Of a stretch of 64,000 nucleotides of DNA, positions 1 through 9,779 are shown in pieces. Position numbers and translations under genes: made by a program. The stretch spans positions 15,215,360 through 15,279,359 of the forward strand of contig ML677334.1 in NCBI GenBank assembly GCA_007922305.1, given 5' to 3'. The notes below the pieces were generated by a model. The model was not told the DNA's origin and searched no databases. It saw only the letters and a program-made list of their open reading frames with translations. Each line of letters starts with the position of its first letter. Positions within the stretch are counted from its first letter, which is position 1. The DNA comes from Dermatemys mawii. Taxonomy: Eukaryota > Chordata > Testudines > Dermatemydidae.

Positions 1-1433
1 ATCTCCCCTCAGTACTACAGGGCCAGTTCCCTGTTCTGCTCAGTCCTTCATCAATCACAGCTCCTGGGGATACAGCTGATCCTTCCACATGATGACCATT
101 CTACAAAATTCCCTTCTTGCCCATACCTGTCCCCAAGTATACCTTTCTCATGTATAGTCTATGTTAGTATCTCAGTATACATCAGCCAACCAATCAACAA
201 TCTCTTATTGTTACAGCATTGTACTGCCTGTCACATGCTATAACAATAAAGTGCCATCTTCATCACGGTTCATTATGTGATAATGGAAAACCACATTGTT
301 CTGTGAAAGCAGTGAGGTGCTTCTAGACAGGACCGGGTAATGGCATTCTGAGGCCCTAAGCTATGGCAAGTGTAAGAGGCCTCATAATCATAGAACATAT
401 ATATATATATAATATAAAAAAATAAATAAAGACAAAGCGTATGTAAGAGTGAAGCACCAGTTGGAGTAAGCATATTGATCTTGCACAAATAGGAGCAATA
501 AACAATGTCCCACAGCACATTCAGCAGACCTCTTGAATGGCATCCTGCCCTGCAACTGCAAGATGTCTCTAGTAACAGACAGGCATATCCAGCTAGCCAG
601 ACGGTGTCTATTTGGATGGACTTGGCCCTGATTTTGCAGCCAATCAAGCAAAAATAATAATAAATGACTAAATAAAAACACACATCAGTAAAATGTGAAT
701 TTGCTTGGACTGAATAAAAATATTAATTTTAGTACATTTTAATTCAGTTGCTACAGTGAAAACACTCATTAAAAGCATGATGATTCCCTACAAATGTCCA
801 ATGCAATAAAAAAAACTTGGTTTGAGCAAAATGGTGTGAATATGATCTTAAATCATTGCTTTTGAAACTGGTGAAAAATTTTGAAAAGATTGGCAAGAAG
901 AAAAAACAGGCTGGCAGCTGTAAAAGGCCAAAATTTTGCTAGCTTCACGGATGCTAATAGGTCCATTATAATGAGACTGGTTGTATGAATAAGGTAACCA
1001 AAATTTCGTCCTACATCTTTCCTTTCTGCAGCACTTTCACCAAAATTAACATAATACTGACTAGCCAACAAAATGCAAAAGTCTTAGTAAAATTAATTAT
1101 GTTTAGAATGCTCTTCCTTTCAAAATGGAAAACAAATGTCCCAAATGAAACGTGTGAAAAAAATCAATAAACCAGCAAACTGTAAATGATATGGAAATAA
1201 CTTCTTTATGTTTTCCTGTTTTCTTAGTTTATAGTTACTGCTAGAACATAAACTAAACATCTCAGAAAAGTAGATCCAAATTTATGGACTGCTTTGGTGA
1301 GCTGGCATTCTCATTGAATTCTCCTTTCGCCTCTTTACAAAACGTGACAAGTGTGGTTTTTTTAAAAACTAGGGCAGAAGGAAAGTGTTTGATAACATTC
1401 TTTTTGTTGCTGCTTTTATATAACATATGTGTG
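1..1433. other. AT-rich DNA without recognised features
   Basis: No gene or named repeat is recognised here. There is a short AT-rich microsatellite-like run around 398-430. The open frames on the minus strand (for example 273-683) have no familiar motif and look like chance openings. Confidence 0.5.
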
Positions 1434-1543
1434 GTGCTTGATTCTCATCTTGCTAACAAGAGTTTACACCAATGAAGCTACACTAATTTCCATGGAGTTA
1501 TTTCCAATTAGTATTGGTGTAGGTGAGATAAGAATCAGGCACT
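1434..1543. repeat. Palindromic MITE-like repeat
   Basis: The block opens with TGATTCTCATCTTG and closes with the imperfect reverse complement GAGATAAGAATCAG, with a matching inner pair around TTTACACCAAT and ATTGGTGTAGG. It folds as one hairpin of about 110 bp. I know this style of hairpin repeat from amniote genomes but cannot name the family from sequence alone. Confidence 0.5.
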
Positions 1544-2764
1544 ATATTGGAAGGAGGTTTTCTTTTTGTAAGGACATATAGAAGGATAATAAAATACGTA
1601 AAGCAGCGTGATATTTCCAAGGGTGTCCAGGACTGTGCATAACCTTGTTACCACTTGTCTCCAGTGAGAGGGAGTATTCTGTGTGGTAATTGTGTGTTCC
1701 CTGATGCTGCCAGCCCCTTCAGACACTCAGGCCTGGTCTACACTACAAACTTAAGTTGATGTAAGGCAGCTTCTGTTGACCTAATAATATATGCATCTAC
1801 ACTACCAGGTCCCGTCCGCCAACCTAAGTTTCCTGTAAGATTGACTTAACTACTCCCACTCTGCAAGAGGTGTAGCACTTAATTTGATGCTGATGGGTCA
1901 AGAGAAGCAATGTAGATGCAGTGTTGTGTATGTTGACTGAATTGGCCTCCCAAAGACGTCGCACAATGCTCCACTGTGACCGCTCTGCAAATAATTTTCA
2001 ACTCCACTGCACAGCAGCCAGGTACACAGGAAACAATCTCTCCCCTGTAAAAGCCCCAGAAACTTTTGGATCTCCATTTCCTGTTTGATCAGCCTGGATA
2101 GCTTGCCAGCCCAGCGGATCATGGCCATTCAACACCCCAAATGCTCTCCAGCCTAGAGTACAAAGAAGGTGGTGGAACTTATTGGTCTGTGCTGAGAAGA
2201 GTCTGTGCAGCCATAGCTCCATCCAGCCAAAGAAACATAGGCATCTACAAAAAGATCATACCGATCATGGAGCTACACCAGGGACATGCACTAGACCTGC
2301 ATGAAAATCAAAGAAACTTTGGCAGGTGCAACGGAAGACAAGGGAGGTGAAAAATTGTTATGGTTCTGCACCACAGACATGCTGCTTCTACAATGACTGC
2401 ATGTGATTCTTGGTGGCAACCCCATCACTATCCCCAAATGCAGTATGGATACCTCCAGAATTCAGTGTCTCAGGCCACCTCGGGCAACAACAAGGAGGAC
2501 ATTCTGGATGGGGAAGACAAGGAGGAGAATGGGAGGCAGGCAAGCAGGGGATCTATTATTCCTGAAAAACAGGAGCTATTTTTAATCCCAAAGAAGTTCA
2601 GCCAGTCACAGGACAGCATGATGGCCAATGTGGTGCTGGGGAAGACACCTCTGGTGAGTTTGTTCTTCCAATCAAACTGCAGGGTTTACATGTCCTTATA
2701 GTATATTTTTAATATGAAGAAAATGTGAGGTGCAGTGGTATGTGCTTTCCAGTGCCAACTCCAG

Positions 2765-3076
2765 CTACTCAGAGAGTGCCCACTGGAAAAGATTATTTAT
2801 ATGCACAGAGATGGCCAGGGAATCCGCCATGGAGATCTCAAGGAAACTTTCATGGAGGTACCCTGCAATCCTTTGCAGAAAGTTTCTGAGAAGGTCCGCC
2901 TTATTTGTTCCATCATGGTAGGACACTTTCCCATACCACTCAAGTATTATCTATGCTGGAAACATTGCGGTACACAGCATAGCAGCATAAGAATCAGGTC
3001 TGTACCCCAATGCTTGCAGACTCTGCTCCCTTGCCACCTCTGCTAATCTCAGGAGACTAATACCATATAGGGCCAC
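2765..3076 (-). pseudogene. Relic of a third Harbinger protein, antisense in the Myb intron
   Basis: Reading the minus strand from 3076 down to 2783 gives a long frame with a single internal TAG. It aligns residue by residue with the frame at 52031-52318 in the better Harbinger element. Shared landmarks, in order, are LLR, YAAML, AMxP, the pair WYGKVSY/WYDKVSY, NKADLLRNFLQ/NKAALPRNLLQ, ESFLEIS/DSFMEMS and a final LFQ. Spacing is equal apart from one short gap. In the other copy LFQ is followed directly by a stop; here the frame runs five more codons to TAG at 2765-2767. The DNA of the two copies has diverged a great deal, while the protein alignment remains clear. The frame lies in the intron of the Myb-like gene on the opposite strand, as in the other copy. 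Function is unknown. Confidence 0.6.
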
Positions 3077-3626
3077 CTAGGGGAGATGATGGAAGTTTTC
3101 ATTACAAGTGCTCAGCTGCAAAAATAGAGCATGTAATTCCCCCACTCATGGTGATTTCCAAGTCTCTCAATCTCAGTTTCCCTACCATGCCAGTGGTTTG
3201 GATGGCAGGAATCAGCATTGACCTCAGAATCTGCATGCCCAGGAATACTGTTACTAGCAATGTTAATGGAAGGAGGGGAGCATTCCTATGTTCTCTCATG
3301 GCTGCACCCCACCCTTAGAGTCACCTTGGACAAAGACTGCAATTTAGGATGGTTAATACTGGTATTTGGTCTCAAATCAATGTCCATTTTGCTAAGGGGA
3401 GGGGGCATTGGCCACCTGCCTATCAAGGCCTATCATCCATGTCACTGGGCTATACTCACTATGGCTGGAAGTGGTTCACCGAATAGCTTGGGATACTGAT
3501 TATGTTATGGCTTGTACTTGAGTGTAATAAGGGGAGTATTTTTTAAAATAGCAGCCTTGCACTAGACCCAGGATATGCATTCATGATGGTTGCCTTGTGC
3601 TTTGCTTGCGTTACAGTGGAAAGCTA

Positions 3627-3760
3627 AGAATCAGAGGGGTAGCCGTGTTAGTCTGGAATTGCAGAAGTGACAAAGAGTCCTGTGGCACATTAAAGACTAA
3701 CTAAAATTTTTTTTAGAGCATAAGCTTTCGTGGGCTAATACCCACTTCGTCGGATGCATG
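3627..3760 (+). repeat. Turtle SINE-like retroposon with 13-bp target duplication
   Basis: The element begins AGAATCAGAGGGGTAGCC and ends CTTCGTCGGATGCATG. The 13-bp duplication CAGTGGAAAGCTA lies at 3614-3626 and 3761-3773, so it inserted by a target-primed mechanism. The head TAGCCGTGTTAGTCTGG resembles a pol III A box, but I cannot confirm a B box. There is no poly(A) tail. The target site includes the splice acceptor of the Harbinger Myb-like exon 2. Confidence 0.8.
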
Positions 3761-4744
3761 CAGTGGAAAGCTAGGCCTTTGGTATAACCTCCATACTGAC
3801 AGAGACACTATAGCAGATTAGAAGATGGATAAAGAGACTCCTTGATGACATGTTTAATAAGATAATGAACACTTCCAGGACAGCTCATATGGAACTCTGA
3901 GCCTGGATGATTTAATTGTCTGAAAAACTGGACATGGAAATGGAAAGCAGGAGAGCATCCCCGAAGAATGAATGTGTCACAAAAGTTGAGATGCTGCAGA
4001 GTAAGAAGGACCAATGATAAGGTTGAGGTGTGTGGTTGAGCTTCAAGAAAAACAGCTTGAGGCTAGACGCCCTCTAACCTCCACCCAAGGGCTGGCAAAC
4101 ATTAACCTGTTCCCAATCCCTCTTCCAGGAGGCAGGGGGTGGGAGGGAAGGTGCATTATTCCTTCCACTCAACAGCAAGGGACGGTATTAAGAACAAAAG
4201 GCCTTTGATGGGCAAGGCTTCTGTGTTTTCTTAGAGAAGCTGACTTGGTTTCTCCCCTCCCTATTTTATCACACCATTTGGCCAAGGTTAAATTATTTTC
4301 CTTTTTTTCAATTTCTTTATGTTTATTGGCACTCCAACCTGTTCAGCTGCTGTGAGACTGCCAGTAGCAACTGGAAGTTATTTCATTCTGTGGCTTGCAG
4401 CAGAGCTGCTTGCATGACATTGCAATGTTCTGCATGCTCCTGTCTTAGCTCTGGAAACACTATAGGATAAGGCAGGAGGTGTTTGTAATGTTCACAACAA
4501 GAATGCACAGCTGAGTAGGGTCTATGCTTCTGTGTCTAAGCCAGACTTTAAAAAAAAGAGAAAAAAAAGAAAAGCATGAAAAATGTGTTTGCCATAGATA
4601 CTGGGGGAGGGAGGGAGAGAGGAAACTGTATCATGGGAGGTTGAAACCATGGTCCCATTCCCCCATGACAAAGTCTTGGTATCATGAGGCATTGCAAGAC
4701 CATCCCCCAAACCCCTGTGGCTAGGTACACTGTGGGATAGCTAC

Positions 4745-5790
4745 TGTGATGGGATCCCTGAAATGCAACTTGGAACTGGGGTACCACTGAACCCTCTATC
4801 CCACCTCAATTTCCAAGTCCCTTTGAACAGTTCACCTGTGATATCCAGCCCCTGAAACTGGATGCTTTTACATATGTTCCTGTGCCTCTGCATCCAAAGG
4901 TGCAGTGTAACCCAATTAATCAGCTTTAACTTAAGCCACTGCTCCCTGTAAACCACACAGCATTTGCAAGCATTTATAATAAATGAAAAGTAGGTTTATT
5001 TAAGAAAGAATAAAGGTTTAATGAGAAGCAATAAATAATGGTGGATACATCTGGTTGTAACACATAACAAAAATCATAAAATGTGAACCTGAATCTATAC
5101 TTATCAATAGTTACCCCTCATATCTAATAAAGTAAGTTTCCCCCACAAAGTTTAGGTCATTGCAGAGCTGGCTGGTTTCATGTAGAACCAGAATCCAAAT
5201 GTTTATGAACCCTCTTCCCCCACCTGCCACACTTTTTAAAGGGTTTCCTCAATGAATCCAGAATCCTTTCCCAACACTCTGTTATACTGAAACAAACTTT
5301 TGTCTTTATTCATAGCCTGGATGATCTTCTGCTTGCTATAATTTTCTTTTTCACTTTCCAATGGTTTTGATTGTTTGCAGTTGTCTTTGATGGTTTTCCA
5401 TTGACTGTTCTGGGATGTTGCAAAAGCAGACAATAGAACCTTGCATTATCTCACTGGCTCACCAGGGTGAGGTGATGACACCCTCTTGATTGAATGGGTA
5501 ATTCCTGACACATTATCTGGTGACTAATTTTAATTTCAAGTCCATAAAGCATACGTTCAATACCAATATATTATTCCTTAAATAATACCTGTACATACAT
5601 TTCACAGTGGTTCTGAGTCTTGACAAATTATGATCTTGTGAAGTTATCAGCTTTCTGTAGATATCATTCATACTACTCTCGCTGGAGAAATATCATGTAA
5701 GATGTGTTTCATGTAATGAGTTTTTCAGGTCAGAGTTGGGAGCTGTGTGCAAAGAACAAGAGACCCTTGCCAAGGATCAACTGTGTCACA
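4745..5790 (-). mobile_element. LTR-like repeat, antisense
   Basis: The block starts TGTGATGGGATCCC and ends near CTGTGTCACA, so it has TG...CA ends. Its left end read on the minus strand resembles the 3' terminus of the solo LTR at 60119-61233, which ends GGGATTCCCTCACA. I recognise the style from turtle retroviral LTRs. No coding sequence is visible. The five bases on each side do not match, so no target duplication supports these limits, and the interrupted Harbinger sequence does not resume after 5790. Confidence 0.45.
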
Positions 5791-6330
5791 ATCGGATTTT
5801 GTTTTCAATATTTTATGGTGCCTTGTATCTGTGGATTTCAATGCACTTTGAAAACCCTAATTCAATAAGATTTATAGCACCCATAGAAGGTAGGTAAGGG
5901 TCTTATGCCTATTTTAGTGGCACATCCAGGTTAGGGACTACGTTTTCAAACAATCATGTGTACACAAGTCCCAACTGGATGCTTAGATAAGGGTGTAACA
6001 AAAGGTGGGTACTCCTGAAAATTTCAGAAGGGAAGCTTGGGGTACACATGCTGATGAACATTCAGTGTCATTTGGATGCGACATGGCCAGAAAGGCACCC
6101 CACTGCCTATTTTTAGAAGTGAACAAAGGCATGGATCCCAGACTGACTGAGGAGCTTACAGTCCAGTTATAGGTCATTCAGCAGCTGCAAGTGGCTCCCT
6201 TCTTCCCTCCCCTGGATGTTGGGTCTTTGTCTACAATATAAAAGAGGTTTGTTGTGAGGCACCACTCACCTGAGAAAGAGCTAGAGAAGGGTTTGGTGGG
6301 TTCACTGGAGTATCAGATAGATGAGGGGTT
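5791..6330. other. Intervening DNA, nothing recognised
   Basis: I see no gene or clear repeat here. It may include decayed flanks of the two LTR-like blocks. Confidence 0.4.
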
Positions 6331-7265
6331 AGGGCAAGAAGACTAAGTCAAGCACTCCAATTCCACAATAGTGAGTCGTAACGATGCTGGTTCTGGTGGG
6401 ACCCAACTGACAGCACTAATTCAGGACAAATTGCTTCAAGCAGGGCAGTTACAGCCCAAGGCTGGGATTTTTCCACCTCTAAGGCAAACCAAACTAACCA
6501 GATAGAGAAGACTTCAGTTTTACCCCACTGGCTAAGCACAAGTCACACAAGCAATTCCCTTAGACACTACAGTTTCACAGTATCACCACTCATTATGGGG
6601 ACAAATGGTTATGAAAACCAATACCCCAGTAAAAGAAAAAGGTTCTCCCAATTCCAAAGGACCAAGCACCAGACCCAGGCCAATATGCAAATCTGATCTT
6701 ACCCACAAATCATGCTGTTGCCAGTCCTTTGGAATCTAAAATCTAAAGGTTTATTCATAAAAGGAAAAAGATGTAGAGGAGAGCTAAAATTGGTTAAGTG
6801 GAATCAATTACATACAGTAATGGCAAAGTTCTTGGTTCAGGCTTGTAGCAGTGATAGAATAAACTGCAGGTTCAAATCAAGTCTCTGGAGTACATCCACA
6901 GCTGTGATGGATCACTCAGTCCTTTGTGTAGAGCTTCAGTTTGTAGCAAAGTCCCTCCAGAGGCAAGAAGCAGGACTGAAGACAAGATAGAGATGAGGCA
7001 TTAGCCTTTTATACTCTTTTCCAGGTGTAAGAACACCTCTTTGTTCTTACTGTGGAAAATTACAGCAAAATGGAGTTTGGAGTCACATGGGCAAGTCCCT
7101 GCATACCTTGCTGAATCATAAGGTGTGTCTGACTTCTCTCAATGGCTCAATTGTGTAGTTGATGGTCCATGATGGTTTTTATGGGTTTTCAATGGCTTTT
7201 TCCGCTAAATGTTTAAACTGTATGGGTTTGTTCACAGAAAACTGGCTGGGATCTTCAGGTCCAGA
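6331..7265 (-). mobile_element. Probable LTR-type repeat, antisense
   Basis: The stretch TAAAGGTTTATTCATAAAAG near 6745, the antisense TATA-like TTTTATACTC near 7008 and the whole order of motifs match a dispersed repeat I remember from turtle genomes, in the minus orientation. No open reading frame fits a retroviral protein. The ends are approximate because I found no TG...CA pair with a duplicated target. Confidence 0.35.
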
Positions 7266-9770
7266 TTCTTAGGTTATTGTTTCAGCTATCCTGGTAAATT
7301 CTGATTGTTCACGTAGATCACATGTGTTTTGGTTGGTTGGTTGGTTTTGTTTTTTGCTTTATGAGTAGAGGAGTGTGCAAGCATTTCTGGTGAGAATATT
7401 CACACATATTAATTTAAAATTTGGGTTCAGAAAGTATTTGTATTTGGGGTCTGACCTCCGTCAAGAACAGTCATGACAGGAAGACTCAACTGCATAATTT
7501 TTTTTGTAATACATAAATACAAAAGGGACATAAGCACAGCCAAAATGAATTCAATTACAAATTTTAACAAGTACTCACAGAAACTTTGTTGCATGATTTA
7601 TGTAGCTCTGTTTCTCCCGAAGAGACAAAAGTACTGTAATGAAATGATACAGGACATCAGAGGCTTCAATGGCTGTTTTAGAAAGATTGGGACTAATGGA
7701 AGAAATGCAGGTGAGTTTGACTTGTGCAGGGGAAGTGATAGGTGGAAGAGAAATTTAAGTCTTTAGATTATGGACAACTCTCTGTGAAAGATTTATGGGT
7801 AAAATGGAAGTTAACAGCAGTTCTGCCATCAATTTCACTGGGGCCAAAATTTTACCCTATATTTCAACAGTGATAACTCATCTGGAGTCAGATGCAAAGT
7901 TGATAAAGTTGGATGGATTTCAATGATTTTTGGATCAGAACCATGCTGCAGATGTAACTCTGTTCTAGCATATTGATAATTTACATGTAAAACTGTCACC
8001 AGTACATCTGTGCTTTTCTCATATTTAACAAGGGAAGGAAAGTCTTCTTACTACACTATCCCACATAACTGCCCAATTACATCTAACTTAAACTGTATAA
8101 GAAAGTCTTAGGCAAGGCTGGGAAATAACTTTAAGTTTGGATATAGACTCTTAAATGTGACCAGTGCATCAATTATACACTCACTAGGATTTTTTATTAT
8201 TTTACAGCATACTTGCTTTATAACAGGCAAAATTCACTCATGTGCACAGGACCAGTTCAAGGACTTTGCAGCACTTACGTCCCGCATGAGACCTGTGAAT
8301 GTACTCAGCAATCTATAGAGCATATCCTCTCTAGTATACACACTCACTCTCTTTTTGTGTGCACGTGTGTGCTTGTGGCTTGATTCTACGAATTGCCCAA
8401 ATGCTAACTACTTCAATACATGCTGAACCTCAAGCACATGAATAATCTCCATGGACCTCAATCAAACCTCATGGGGATTCCATGGAATTACACATATACT
8501 AAAAGTTAAGTACATTCTTAAGTAGTTGGCTGTCAAGTATGTGAGTTTGAAGATTTATTAAGGATGGAAATACTAAGCTACTGTACTTCAGATAGCCTAA
8601 TGCTGTACTTAGTTATTGTATCTTCTTGTTACTCTAGAAAAAGAGGGTTTCTAACTAGAAGTAAATACATAGCCACTTTTACATTTATTCCCTTTCTTTC
8701 ACCCCACACAGCCCTGACAACATATACATTTTCCCCTCATTATTTGAAACTGATACAGTTATGGGCAAAACATTTTTATCAGTCTTATACCACAAAGTGA
8801 CTTAAAATTTAATAGCTCGTTATTTTCTCGTATGCCTCTTGTACAGACACCTTAGAATATTCAGGATCAACATAAAATTCTTCTAGTGTCCTTCAAATGG
8901 ATTATTTCATAAAGATAAAATAAAAATAAATCTTTGAGATGCTGGAGGGGGAAAAATAGTTTAATTTTGTGGTGGCACCAATGATGCCCATCTCTCTGTA
9001 ATTGTATAGCATTATCACTATTCACTTTTCTGTCTATTCTTGCATAGAGAATTGAAACATCATTTGAGTTTCCTCTGAGGATGGATTAACAAGATCTGCT
9101 GTGACATGACTTGATTAATTAATGAGACTGGAGCATTCTTTGATCCTTATGCGCTGTTTTGAACTTCTGAGATGGGGAAATAATTCTAACCTTCAATAGT
9201 TTAGAAGCCAACTGGGTAAAGCAAAATTCCTGTATGACCTTCACTAATAATAAAACCAAAAATCCATTATAGACTATACATGAATATTTGTCTATATTCA
9301 AGGTAATTTAATACTTTTTTTTTCCAGTTAAAGAATGGAAATGTACATGGTTAAAATTTAGAGGCCAGAGAAAAAAACTTTGAGTACTTTTTATAGTGTA
9401 ACCGGATTTTTTTAAAAGAGGAGGCGGGAGGAGGCAGCACTGTGTCCTACTTCAGGTGGAAGTACATTGGTGAGTGGTATGGCCCAATAATCTGTTCCTT
9501 TTTGTTATGTCCACACCTCCAGCATGTCCCTGGAGGAGAGATTCAAAAGATAACAGCTAGCAGATTTCCGCAAAAGAGGTGCTGTACTACATATGAAATC
9601 CCAGCCCCAAAACTAATTACACTGGTCTACAATTTTTTAGAAATCGTCTGCTTAAGAGATAAAATGTGATATTTATTATGTATTTTGATGTGCTGAATTC
9701 AAATCTGACAATTAAAACAACTGACTGGCTACTGTTTCTAAGATATTTAAGTTTTTACATTTTATGTCTA
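7266..9770. other. AT-rich DNA with one hairpin-repeat fragment
   Basis: No gene is recognised. A GGTT run lies near 7331-7345. About 8425-8535 carries half of a palindromic repeat with AAGCACATGAATAATCTCCA and, further on, CATATACTAAAAGTTAAG, of the same style as the hairpin at 34141-34275. The remainder shows no recognisable structure. Confidence 0.45.
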
Positions 9771-9779
9771 TGTATATTG

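Larger units (their letters stand above)
2110..4208 (+). pseudogene. Myb/SANT-like Harbinger accessory protein, two-exon pseudogene
   Basis: This is the relic of the Harbinger Myb-like DNA-binding protein. Exon 1 (about 2110-2653) keeps a degraded Myb/SANT domain; around 2200-2260 the reading RRNIGIYKKI-type motif is legible. It is followed by an open stretch at 2360-2653 with the acidic segment EDILDGEDKEENG and the motif QELFLIP typical of these proteins. The exon ends CTCTG|GTGAGT at 2653/2654. The intron runs to an acceptor AG at 3615-3616 after a pyrimidine-rich tract. Exon 2 (from 3617) reads LTETL-stop-QIRRW, then DDMFNKIMN and VELQEKQLEARRPL, which parallels QRLPQIRRRR and EMFAELMH in the copy at 51-53 kb. 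Several stops and frameshifts make it dead. A SINE (3627-3760) sits just inside exon 2. The boundaries are inferred by comparison with the second copy. Confidence 0.7.
1730..4744 (+). mobile_element. Decayed PIF/Harbinger DNA transposon, right end lost
   Basis: The left terminus GGCCTGGTCTACACTACAAA matches the terminal inverted repeat of the better element at 49134-53392 (its right end, reverse complemented, reads GGCCTGATCTACACTATGA). The order of parts is also the same: terminus, Myb-like exon 1, intron with an antisense third frame, Myb-like exon 2, then a non-coding tail. The tail includes GTGGGATAGCTAC, the counterpart of GTAGCTATCCCAC near 49300 in the intact copy. The transposase gene is absent, so this is an internally deleted derivative. 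The last ~165 bp expected from the intact copy are missing, because an LTR-like sequence begins at 4745. The three bases before the element are TCA rather than the usual TAA/TTA. Confidence 0.75.
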
